A stretch of 6,457 nt of DNA, taken from positions 1 through 6,457 of the forward strand of contig QLUI01000108.1 of assembly GCA_018725345.1 (NCBI GenBank), given 5' to 3'. Below are positions 1 through 6,167 of the stretch, one piece after another. Position 1 is the stretch's first letter. Every line of letters begins with the position of its first letter. The notes under the pieces were generated by a model. It was not told where the DNA came from. It ran no database searches and saw nothing but the letters and a program-made list of their open reading frames with translations. The translations under genes and the position numbers were made by a program. Source of the DNA: Bacillota bacterium (lineage in GTDB: Bacteria; Bacillota; Dethiobacteria; Dethiobacterales; Dethiobacteraceae).

Positions 1-714
1 CTCTTTGTCCACTGCATAAGCCAGGGCCTTGCGCACCTCGGGATTGTTAAATGGCTCCTTTTTGTAATTAAAGATGAAAGCGCGGGTGGACGGAATATCC
101 ACGCCCGCGATACCGTAGCCGCTTTCCTCCAGTTGGTTCAACAGGGAGCGGGGGATGTAGCCGATGCCGAGACACTGCTTCATCTTCCCCGCAGGGTCGC
201 CGGCGGGCTCCACCGATGTGGGCGGGATGATAGCGAGGTGGTACTCGGCCAGGCCGATTAAGGTCTCATAGGACGGGCTACTCATGTGAAACACCACGGT
301 ATACGGGTCTTTTACTTCAATGGTGGCCTTATCGTCAAGGGAAATCGGGTGGAACCCCTTCTGAATTTTGATCCGATCCAATGTAAACTTCACGGCATCG
401 GCGTTGAAAGGGGATCCGTCATGAAAGGTAATCTCCTTCCCGCCGTTGGCCACTTCCCAGGACTCCGCCAGCGCCGGCGCCAGTTTGCTGTTCCTGAGAT
501 AAAGCAGCGGTTCCTGTACCGTCCTCCTGATTAACAGATCGGGGAATTTCTCATCCATAACATTAAGGTCGCCATTTTCCCCGAAACCGACATAGCCTAT
601 TACCAGTTCCTGGGCTTTACCCTTTGCACCCCCGGTATTACCACAGCCTGCCAGGATGGTGGCCAGAAATACCAGGAAGATCAGTCCTGCTAGCAGTCTC
701 TTGAAATGAGGCAT
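1..714 (-). CDS. ABC transporter substrate-binding lipoprotein (SBP family 5, nickel/oligopeptide type), 3'-partial and internally shortened
   Basis: Extracellular solute-binding protein that would deliver nickel chelates or peptides to the permease and ATPase encoded just upstream. The frame is open for 238 codons from ATG at 714 to the window edge. Residues 1-24 form a lipoprotein signal (KR, hydrophobic run, lipobox LAGC, Cys24). Family-5 landmarks follow: VQEPLLYL (66-73), APALAESW (79-86), HDGSPFNADAVKFTLDR (98-114) and NNPEVRKALAYAVDKE (223-238). The start is supported by AGGAGG 11 bases upstream, and the gene lies 27 bases after the ATPase stop. Two family blocks are missing without a frame break. 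The strand between ITF and HDGSPF (near 421) is gone. So are about 55 residues between LGIG and YIPRSLLNQL (near 160), where the family has its NxxYW and GExDL motifs. The protein is probably non-functional although its frame is open. Family assignment is firm; the substrate is inference. Confidence 0.85.
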   Translation of the reverse strand, partial: MPHFKRLLAGLIFLVFLATILAGCGNTGGAKGKAQELVIGYVGFGENGDLNVMDEKFPDLLIRRTVQEPLLYLRNSKLAPALAESWEVANGGKEITFHDGSPFNADAVKFTLDRIKIQKGFHPISLDDKATIEVKDPYTVVFHMSSPSYETLIGLAEYHLAIIPPTSVEPAGDPAGKMKQCLGIGYIPRSLLNQLEESGYGIAGVDIPSTRAFIFNYKKEPFNNPEVRKALAYAVDKE

Positions 715-716
715 TA

Positions 717-734
717 CTTATACACCCTCCTAAA
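717..734 (-). promoter_or_regulatory. Ribosome binding site of the substrate-binding protein
   Basis: On the minus strand AGGAGGGTG precedes the ATG at 714 by about 8-11 bases in an A/T-rich leader. It fixes the start codon directly before the lipoprotein signal peptide. Confidence 0.6.
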
Positions 735-741
735 TTTAATT

Positions 742-1558
742 TCAAACCTCCAGCCGGCGGCCTCTAACCTCCAAAATGGCAGGCAACCCGGTGTTCTTCA
801 GCAATTGCCGCCAGCCCGGCGAGGCGTCGGGCACTGCCGCCAGCAGGGCGCGGGTGTAAGGGTGCAGGGCATCTTTTAAAAGCTGCCCGGTCTGGATCAC
901 CTCCACGATTTTGCCCAGGTACATCACCGCCACCAGGTCGTGGTAGATGAAGAGGTAAGCCAGTCCCATACTTTCCTTGAGATCCCGCAAGATGTTTAGG
1001 ATCTGCGCCCGGACGGAGACATCCAGGCTGGTAACTGGCTCGTCGCAGACGATGAGGCTGGGATTCAGCGCCAGGGCCCGGGCAACGCTCACCCGCTGGC
1101 GCTACCCGCCGGAAAGTTCGTGGGGGTAGCTGCCGGCGTGCAGCGTGTCAAGCCCCACCAGTTCCATGAGCTCTCCCGCCCGGCGCACTCTATCGGCCTT
1201 CGTCCCCACCCGGTAGTTTAATAGCGGCTCGGCGATCAGTGACCCCACCGGCCAGCGGGGGTCGAGTGAGGCGGTGGGGTCCTGGAAGATGATCTGCAAG
1301 TGCCGCCTTGCCGCCCGCAGTTCATTCCCGGAGCGGCTGCTGATTTCTCTGCCCTGGGAAGCGAACGCAACCGGCCGTCGGCTCCTCCAGCCCTACCACC
1401 AGCCGCCCCAGGGTGCTCTTGCCGCAGCCGCTCTCTCCCACCAGGCCCAGGATTTCTCCCGGTGCAAGGTTAAAAGTCACCCCGGCCACGGCGGGCACTG
1501 CATCGTCCATCGTCTGGTAGCTGACTGTCAGGTTGTTTACCTGGAGCACTATTGCCAT
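742..1558 (-). pseudogene. Oligopeptide/nickel ABC transporter ATPase (DppF/OppF/NikE type), broken by frameshift, amber codon and deletion
   Basis: Cytoplasmic ATPase that would power the adjacent permease. Reading from ATG 1558 (AAGGGGG just upstream): Walker A GESGCGKST at residues 41-49; a one-base gain in the CCC run at 1356-1358 shifts the frame after GCVRF. Removing that base restores QGREISS and continues into the Q-loop IIFQDPTASLDPRW. The signature reads LSGG then TAG (1104-1102) then RQRVSVARAL, so the stop replaces the usual Q of LSGGQ. Walker B with D-loop is intact (LIVCDEPVTSLD). The H-loop reads FIYHDL (family FISHDL) and joins directly to VAVMYLGKIVE near 933, lacking about 9 residues usually found between them. 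HPYTRALLAAVPD near the end identifies the oligopeptide subfamily, but the usual cysteine-containing tail is missing and the protein ends at LEV. Each lesion alone would be expected to inactivate it. Confidence 0.9.
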
Positions 1559-1603
1559 CCCCCTTATATTGGCCGTCAGTCGTCAGATTGTATAGGGTAT
1601 TCC

Positions 1604-2428
1604 CTACCGCCGCCGGGTAAAGCCGCGCGGGTCGAGCACATCCCGCAGGCCGTCGCCCAGCAGGTTGAAGGCCAGCACGGCCAGCATGATGGCCAGGCCG
1701 GGGTAGAGCATCAGGTTGGGCGCCACCTGAAAATAGGGTCGGCTGTCGTTTAACATCGTCCCCCACTCTGGGGTGGGCGGCTGGGCGCCCAGGCCCAGGA
1801 AAGACAAGCTCGAAATCCCCAGGATGAGTTTGCCCATGTCAAGCGTGGCCAGCACCACCACCGGCCCGATGATATTCGGTAGGATGTGTGTGGAGAGAAT
1901 GCGTCAGGCAGGGGTGCCGCAGGCCCGCGCAGCCAGGACAAACTCCCGCTCCTTTATTTGTAAAACGAGTCCCCGGATCAGGCGGGCAATGCGTACCCAG
2001 GACACCGCCCCCAGAGCCAGCATGACATTGGTCAGGCTCGGCCCGAGCATGCCGGCAATTACCAGGGCAAAGATAAGATCCGGGAAGGCCAGGAGGATGT
2101 CCACCAGTCGCATCAGCAAGTTGTCTACCCGGCCGCCGCACCAGCCGGCCAGCATGCCGTAGGGGATGCCGATCCCCATTATGGTAAGCAACACGAGGAA
2201 GGAGATGCTTAAAGACACCCTTACCCCCCAGATGAGCCGGGAGAGGACGCAACGTCCCAGGTGGTCGGTGCCGAGGGGATAAACCTCCCTGGACGGCAGA
2301 AGCCGCTGACTCAAGTCTACCGCCACCGAATCGCCGAGGGCCAGATTGATCAGCCCGAAGGTGACCAGGGAGACGCCCAGCAGTACGGGCAGAAGAAATA
2401 AGTGCCGTTGCAGCAGATATATCAGCAT
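1604..2428 (-). pseudogene. ABC transporter permease, NikB/DppB N-terminus fused to NikC/DppC body, interrupted by an in-frame TGA
   Basis: Inner-membrane subunit of the same importer. The first ~33 residues (MLIYLLQRHLFLLPVLLG...LALGD) look like the start of a NikB/DppB permease. From VDLSQRLLP...PLGTDHLGR onward the sequence is typical NikC/DppC: GGRVDNLLMRLVDILLAFPD, EREFVLAARACG, then LATLDMGKLILG, SFLGLG, PEWGTMLNDSR, FNLLGDGLRDVLDPRG. A TGA at 1906-1904 stops the frame after ACGTPA, inside the EAA loop that docks on the ATPase; the same frame continues RILSTHILPN to TAG at 1604. ATG 2428 is chosen because NikB/DppB proteins start ML-Y-L-R and GAGGTGAT lies just upstream. An in-frame ATG at 2461 with AAAGGAG upstream would add 11 unrelated residues. 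The gene sits 45 bases before the ATPase with no second ATPase between. Confidence 0.88.
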
Positions 2429-2773
2429 GCTATCACCTCGTAAAATAATTCTTTTGGGCATACGGTTCGTCTCCTTTTTTTACGGGGGTTTTATCTGCAA
2501 GGCAAAGCCTTTATTGGAAAAAAAAGGGCTGATGCCGGGACCAGCCAAAAATAAGATGCCGAGACCAGCCAAAAACAAATGGGAGGAAAAGAACTGCAGT
2601 GATACTAATATTCAATTCGTAGCACTTAAGTGGAACCGTGTGCCACGAAATTAAATAAAGTAACACCAAGTGCATCTTTCTACATTCTCGCTCAGTTTAA
2701 TTATTCCTGCAACAGGCATAAAATTATTTTAACCCGTAAGAAACTCAAGAGTTATTCAACCGGGATAAGTTGG
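2429..2773. other. Gene-poor junction between the decayed ABC operon and the plus-strand envelope genes
   Basis: No credible gene is visible on either strand. The part next to the permease holds its possible leader on the minus strand (AAAGGAG before an ATG at 2461) and a short AAGGC-AAA-GCCTT inverted repeat at 2499-2511. A two-copy tandem repeat follows, then about 190 bases of A/T-rich sequence with no recognisable motif, leading into the fragment of an M23 peptidase. It may contain the breakpoint where the ABC block meets the older neighbourhood. Confidence 0.5.
2531..2578. repeat. Two-copy 24-base direct tandem repeat
   Basis: Unit 1 spans 2531-2554 and unit 2 spans 2555-2578. Both begin GATGCC and contain GACCAGCCAAAAA; they differ at two positions (GGG versus GAG, TAA versus CAA). 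The unit length is a multiple of three, but the only frame reading through it encodes no recognisable protein. Function unknown. Confidence 0.85.
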
Positions 2774-2866
2774 GATATTGGTAGTACAGGTAACTCTACT
2801 GGCCCTCATGTCCATTTTGAAATGCATCGCAACGGGTCTCAGGTTAATCCGCTACAATTTTTCTAA
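2774..2866 (+). pseudogene. C-terminal remnant of an M23 (LytM-type) metallopeptidase
   Basis: The frame ending at TAA 2864-2866 encodes IGSTGNSTGPHVHFE followed by NGSQVNPLQFF. This is the conserved end of M23 zinc endopeptidases, which cut peptidoglycan cross-links: the HxH pair of the metal site (HVH) followed by the GxxVNPL closing strand. The upstream half of the domain, with the first HxxxD ligands, is missing. The frame reaches back to about 2630, but that stretch shows no M23 or signal-peptide features. The fragment therefore starts abruptly around 2770 and cannot be an active enzyme. It faces the same way as the metalloprotease and murA genes and is followed by a terminator, so it probably marks the end of an older cell-wall gene. 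The motif call is confident; the exact left boundary is not. Confidence 0.75.
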
Positions 2867-2880
2867 AAACGCTAACTACT

Positions 2881-2914
2881 GAACCGGACGGTATTCCAAC
2901 ACGGTTCTTTTTTT
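2881..2914 (+). terminator. Probable rho-independent terminator after the M23 remnant
   Basis: GAACCG (2881-2886) pairs with CGGTTC (2902-2907) over a 15-base loop and is followed directly by seven T (2908-2914). It lies 15 bases after the M23 stop codon, the expected place. The stem is short (6 bp), so efficiency is uncertain. Confidence 0.65.
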
Positions 2915-2971
2915 GTCTAATTTTGTGTTTGGCGCCTGCCATTTCCAGTGAAAGAGGAGGGAGAATCTGTT

Positions 2972-3412
2972 ATGATGCAGGGGGAGAGGAGAGTGGAAGC
3001 TATAAGGGTAAGTGGATTTGGGATAAAAAATAGAGCTGTTATCGCTTCAGCTCTATTTTTGCTGGTTTTGCTTAGCCCGTATTTTTCAAATGCTCTTCAG
3101 GCTATTTGGCACACCTGCACGATTATCTCTGTACGCCGTCATTATCTGGCGTGGTCATCCCTGGAAACGAGATATTTTCAGCTGCGCTATTTACCAGAAG
3201 ACAGGGTGTTAGCTGAAAAAATCGGTAAAGAGGCTGACAGGGCCGTGGCGAAAGTTGCTAAGTTGATTCCGCATTCAGCCGGGGAAAAACGACCATGGCT
3301 CATTGTGTTTCCCAGCCAAGAGATCTTGCGGGAATCTTTCGGCTGGGGTCGTGAAACAGGGGCGCTGGGTGTTTATCTGGCAGAGACAGTGAACTCGTTT
3401 AAGCTTTGCTGA
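2972..3412 (+). pseudogene. Peptidase MA-like metalloprotease, N-terminal half (gene split by insertion)
   Basis: N-terminal part of a membrane-anchored gluzincin protease gene whose catalytic half resumes at about 3516. ATG 2972 is preferred because GAGGAGGGAG lies about 8 bases upstream; a GTG at 2948 would read through that ribosome binding site. Residues 1-21 are basic and polar, about 22-42 form one hydrophobic segment (VIASALFLLVLLSP), and the rest is outside, with SSLETRYFQLRYLPED and RPWLIVFPSQEILRESFGWG typical of the region before the zinc site in this family. After GALGVYLAETV (codon ending 3391) family-like sequence stops, foreign sequence adds about six codons, and TGA ends the frame at 3410-3412. 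On its own this half has no zinc-binding residues. Confidence 0.8.
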
Positions 3413-3422
3413 AACATCGGGG

Positions 3423-3452
3423 AATCAGGTGGAGAGTCTACTCCACCTGATT
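3423..3452. repeat. Perfect 12-bp inverted repeat (stem-loop 1 of the insert)
   Basis: AATCAGGTGGAG at 3423-3434 pairs fully with CTCCACCTGATT at 3441-3452 around the 6-base loop AGTCTA. No T-run follows on the plus strand, so it is not a standard terminator in the direction of the protease gene. Confidence 0.9.
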
Positions 3453-3459
3453 AAAAATT

Positions 3460-3486
3460 CCCACCTACGCTTCGCTTAGAGGTGGG
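3460..3486. repeat. 7-bp inverted repeat (stem-loop 2 of the insert)
   Basis: CCCACCT at 3460-3466 pairs with AGGTGGG at 3480-3486 over a 13-base loop; two T-G wobble pairs can extend the base. The CCACCT core recurs in stem-loop 1 (CTCCACCTGATT), so the two hairpins share sequence, suggesting a common recognition signal. Confidence 0.85.
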
Positions 3487-3515
3487 GGTCTTAACCCAAA
3501 AGAAAAACCAAGATA

Positions 3516-3998
3516 AAAATTCTTTCGCCTATGGCGTGGCATTGGTATCCTGAGTCTAAACGTTGGCATATCTTTGCCAGTGAAGGCTCGCTTGTTCATG
3601 AATATACCCACTTTGCCTTAGAGCTACGGGCAAGAGGAAATTATCCTCGCTGGTTTAGCGAGGGGCTCGTCCAGTTGACGGAATATCATCTTCTAGGGTA
3701 TGAATGGCTGGAAGCAGAGAGTTCCCTGGCAAACCCCCGTTATTCCTTGGAGGAGCTTGAGCACTCGTTTGACGCGCTCCCTCAGGCTGCGCTTGCTCAC
3801 CGACAGGCATTGAGTATGGTCAGTTACCTGGAAACGCTGCAAGGGCAGGCGGGTCTGAATCAATTCCTTGATAGGTTGGGGAGGGGCGAGGCATTTTATC
3901 AGGCGCTACAACAGATTTATGGCTTGAACAAGGAAAATTTCCAGCGGGGCTGGGAGGTCTGGCTTGCCCAAGATGAGCGCTGGTTACGGACGGGCTGA
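3516..3998 (+). pseudogene. Peptidase MA-like metalloprotease, C-terminal catalytic half (gene split by insertion)
   Basis: Catalytic half of the interrupted gene. Family-like sequence resumes as KILSPMAWHWYPE. The zinc-binding HExxH motif is HEYTH at 3597-3611. A further acidic residue follows in RWFSEGLVQLTEY, with Glu 17 residues after the second His, matching the gluzincin pattern in which a downstream Glu is the third zinc ligand. The rest is helical and ends GWEVWLAQDERWLRTG with TGA at 3996-3998. An ATG at 3531 is in frame but has no Shine-Dalgarno sequence, so separate translation is unlikely. Even if made it would lack the membrane anchor and remain cytoplasmic. In the intact gene the enzyme would be anchored outside the membrane, next to peptidoglycan genes; its substrate is not known to me. 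Confidence 0.8.
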
Positions 3999-4211
3999 GT
4001 CTGCCCTGGATCATCTTAGTCATAGAAAGGCGGCAACCGCACGCTTCTGTTAAGCAGGAAATATGTCCGTTTGCTAGTAGCTATAGTTAAAAGCGTGAGA
4101 GCCTCCATGATAACGAGGGGAAAAATATTTATTGCTTTTACCGGAGAAGTGCAAACGAGTGTGCTAAAATAGAAGAGCTTTACAGGAATTTTGTTTTTCG
4201 GCTAGAATATA

Positions 4212-4240
4212 TTCTCATTGCAGACGAAATCATGTATACT
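4212..4240 (+). promoter_or_regulatory. Candidate sigma-70/sigma-A promoter for murA
   Basis: TTCTCA (4212-4217, four matches to TTGACA) and TATACT (4235-4240, five matches to TATAAT) are separated by 17 bases, about 40 bases before the murA start. The rest of the spacer 3999-4280 shows no gene and no convincing terminator. An alternative extended -10, TGCTAAAAT, lies at 4162-4170 without a good -35. Confidence 0.45.
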
Positions 4241-4266
4241 GATAAATGTTGTTGGTAGAAGGATTC

Positions 4267-4272
4267 AGGAGG
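4267..4272 (+). promoter_or_regulatory. Ribosome binding site that fixes the murA start
   Basis: AGGAGG followed by an 8-base spacer to ATG 4281. It rules out the longer in-frame reading that could begin at a TTG at 4218, which would put this site inside the coding region. Confidence 0.85.
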
Positions 4273-4280
4273 CTAAGATT

Positions 4281-5537
4281 ATGCCCAGATTGCTTGTGCG
4301 CGGCAAAAGTCAACCGCTAAACGGTACAGTTAAAATTAGCGGCGCTAAAAATGCAGCCGTTGCCATTATTCCGGCGGCGCTGCTTGCAGCTGCCCCCGTT
4401 CGGATTGAAAACTTGCCGGAGATTAACGATATTCGGATTTTAGTGGAAATCATTGAAGAACTAGGAGTCCAGGTTTCGTGGGAGTCGCCCTCTACTTTGT
4501 TGATTGACGCTTCTACGCTGCGAAAAGTTCAGGCACCCTATGAACTTGTGAAAAAAATGCGCGCTTCCTACTATCTGATTGGTGCTTTAGTCGGACGCCT
4601 CGGCTGTGCTGAGGTGCCAATCCCCGGCGGCTGTGATCTTGGCCCGCGCCCTATTGATCAGCATATCAAAGGGCTGGCAAGTATGGGTGCTAAAATTGTG
4701 GTGGAGCATGGTCTGGTTAAGGTGGAGGGCAAGAGGTTACAGGGGGCAAATATTTATCTAGACATTGTTAGCGTAGGAGCAACCATTAATATTATGCTGG
4801 CCGCGGTCCGCACAAGTGGAAAAACCGTAATTGAGAATGCGGCAAAAGAGCCGGAAATAGTAGATTTGGCTAATTTTCTGAACGCCATGGGGGCTCATGT
4901 TCGCGGTGCCGGCACCGATGTGATTAAGGTAACAGGTGTGGACGAGCTTCGTTCTGCTACGCACTGCGTGATTCCTGATCGAATTGAGTCCGGGACATAC
5001 ATGATTGCTGCTGCAGCTTCGGGGGGAAACGTAATGCTTAGCGACGTGATCCCTAAGCACCTTGAACCTGTCACTGCTAAACTGCGAGAAATGGGGATGA
5101 CAGTGGATGTCTTTGACGACCAAATTCGCGTGATAGGCAATTGCGAGCCCCGAGCCGTAAATATTAAGACGTTTCCTTATCCGGGATTCCCCACAGATTT
5201 GCAACCTTTAGCCATGGTTTTATTGACCCAGGCAAAAGGCAGCAGCGTGATTTCCGAAAATGTTTTTGAGGGACGCTTTAAACATGTGGACGAATTAAAA
5301 AGGATGGGCGCCTGTGTCAAAGTTGAAGGGCGCACTGCCATTGTGACAGGATGTAGGCGACTTTCCGGTGCTCCTGTGAGCGCCACCGATTTGCGAGCCG
5401 GCGCCTCATTTATTATTGCCGGTTTAATTGCTCAAGGTGAGACAGTTATTAGCCAGATGGATCATATCTACCGCGGTTATGAAAAAATTTGTGAAAAATT
5501 CAGCGCCCTGGGTGCTGAGCTAGAAGAAATTGATTAA
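4281..5537 (+). CDS. murA: UDP-N-acetylglucosamine 1-carboxyvinyltransferase MurA
   Basis: Cytoplasmic enzyme of the first committed peptidoglycan step: transfer of enolpyruvate from phosphoenolpyruvate to UDP-N-acetylglucosamine. The product is 418 aa, the usual length. Two inside-out alpha/beta domains of the EPSP-synthase fold are evident. SGAKNA carries Lys23 and Asn24, and MRAS carries Arg94. The flexible loop PGGCDLGPRPIDQHI carries Cys118, the residue alkylated by fosfomycin (Asp in naturally resistant MurA). PGFPTDLQP carries Asp306, the probable general base, and IYRGYE carries Arg398. All key residues are present, so the gene looks functional. The GGCDLGPRP form resembles the MurA2/MurZ paralogue of Bacilli, but with one gene in view I do not assign a paralogue. 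Its own RBS and a candidate promoter precede it; the phosphatase gene follows after 3 bases, so the two are likely co-transcribed. Confidence 0.97.
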   Translation: MPRLLVRGKSQPLNGTVKISGAKNAAVAIIPAALLAAAPVRIENLPEINDIRILVEIIEELGVQVSWESPSTLLIDASTLRKVQAPYELVKKMRASYYLIGALVGRLGCAEVPIPGGCDLGPRPIDQHIKGLASMGAKIVVEHGLVKVEGKRLQGANIYLDIVSVGATINIMLAAVRTSGKTVIENAAKEPEIVDLANFLNAMGAHVRGAGTDVIKVTGVDELRSATHCVIPDRIESGTYMIAAAASGGNVMLSDVIPKHLEPVTAKLREMGMTVDVFDDQIRVIGNCEPRAVNIKTFPYPGFPTDLQPLAMVLLTQAKGSSVISENVFEGRFKHVDELKRMGACVKVEGRTAIVTGCRRLSGAPVSATDLRAGASFIIAGLIAQGETVISQMDHIYRGYEKICEKFSALGAELEEID

Positions 5538-5540
5538 GGA

Positions 5541-6167
5541 ATGATGAATTTGCGAATTCTTTTGGCCCGTCATGGGCAGACGGCAGCAAACGCAGAAAAA
5601 CGGTTCCAGGGGCGTCTTGATTGTCCGCTCAATGAAGAAGGGCACAGACAGGCTGCCAGGCTGGCGCACCTACTTGTTCGCTGGCAACCGGGTCGTCTTT
5701 ATACGAGTGACTTGAGCCGCAGCATTGCAACTGCCCGCCCTGCTGCTCAGCTGCTCGGTGTGGAGCCGGTCGCTTCCCCGGTTTTTGGGGAGTACAGCTG
5801 GGGTGTGCTGGAGGGTTTAACTTGGCCGGAAATAAAGAAAGATTATCCCGTTCTTTTTTCTAAATTGGGGCACAATCACATTCGCGCGGAAATTCCCGAA
5901 CAGGAACCGCTCCATGAGTTTCGACTACGCCTAAAGCAAGGTTTGGCGTTGCTGCTTGATAAAGGTGGCCCATCAGTAGTGGCCCTTGTGGGGCACGGCC
6001 GTTATCTCAACGCCTTGGTGGTAGATTTTCTTGGTTTAGATTTTAACGGTCCTTGGCCTTTTTCCTTTGCTTCTGCCGCAGTTACTGTTTTAGAAGACTC
6101 AGGCGGTCGGCGTCGGCTGCTTACCTTTAACGAAGAATGCCATCTAACGGGAGAAAATGATGCTTGA
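5541..6167 (+). CDS. Histidine phosphatase (phosphoglycerate mutase-like) family protein
   Basis: Small cytoplasmic phosphatase of the branch-1 histidine phosphatase superfamily, 208 aa. The phosphohistidine motif ARHGQT gives Arg10 and His11. The N-terminal pattern continues with FQGRLDCPLNEEGHRQA and YTSDLSRSIATA (Arg60). Glu84 in FGEYSWGVLEG is the probable proton donor. GHGRYLNALV supplies the second His152. All catalytic residues are present. Cofactor-dependent mutases are longer (about 230-250 aa), so a phosphatase (CobC/GpmB/PhoE-like) is more likely; the substrate cannot be told. AAGGA at 5536-5540 touches ATG 5541, so ATG 5544 or TTG 5550 may be the real start; all three keep the motif. 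It follows murA by 3 bases and overlaps walJ by 8-11 bases, indicating one transcription unit. No cobalamin genes are nearby to support CobC. Confidence 0.9.
   Translation: MMNLRILLARHGQTAANAEKRFQGRLDCPLNEEGHRQAARLAHLLVRWQPGRLYTSDLSRSIATARPAAQLLGVEPVASPVFGEYSWGVLEGLTWPEIKKDYPVLFSKLGHNHIRAEIPEQEPLHEFRLRLKQGLALLLDKGGPSVVALVGHGRYLNALVVDFLGLDFNGPWPFSFASAAVTVLEDSGGRRRLLTFNEECHLTGENDA

Larger units (their letters stand above)
3394..3517 (-). mobile_element. ~124-bp hairpin-rich insertion, probably a non-autonomous IS200/IS605-type element or relic
   Basis: The insert separates the two halves of the MA-like protease gene. Reading-frame restoration (GALGVYLAETV joined to KILSP or NILSP) needs an insert of about 124 bases; boundaries are uncertain by a few bases. 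It holds two stem-loops and no coding capacity. I see no target duplication and no terminal inverted repeats, which argues against ordinary DDE elements and fits IS200/IS605-type ends, where subterminal hairpins are recognised by the HUH transposase TnpA. The minus-strand orientation follows the resemblance of the stem-loops to right-end sequence of such elements and is inference. It could alternatively be a MITE of another family. Confidence 0.6.

Noticed and set aside
1274..1753. Long plus-strand open frame across the ATPase and permease
   Set aside because: It lies antisense to clear ABC-transporter motifs in a G+C-rich block and shows no family features of its own.
1102..1906. TAG and TGA as recoded amino acids (pyrrolysine, selenocysteine or reassigned codons)
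   Set aside because: The positions are not catalytic sites for such residues, no selenocysteine-type stem-loop was seen, and a frameshift and deletions in the same genes point to decay. The phosphatase and peptidase genes end normally at TGA.
2462..2530. Riboswitch leader for the ABC operon
   Set aside because: Only one small AAGGC/GCCTT hairpin is present; no conserved cobalamin, nickel/cobalt or T-box core was recognised.
2531..2578. CRISPR array
   Set aside because: Only two directly abutting units with no spacer between them.
2346..2654. Plus-strand frame through the tandem repeat
   Set aside because: Antisense to the permease start, low-complexity Lys/Pro repeats, no ribosome binding site or recognisable domain.
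3531..3998. Independent short protease gene starting at ATG 3531
   Set aside because: No ribosome binding site, no signal peptide, and family sequence (ILSP) extends upstream of this ATG to the edge of the insert.
4029..4040. Terminator after the protease gene
   Set aside because: The GGCGG-CAA-CCGC hairpin is very short and has no T-run.
4218..4280. N-terminal extension of MurA from a TTG at 4218
   Set aside because: It covers the AGGAGG at 4267 and the -10 candidate, and family members start at the MPRLLVRG-type position.
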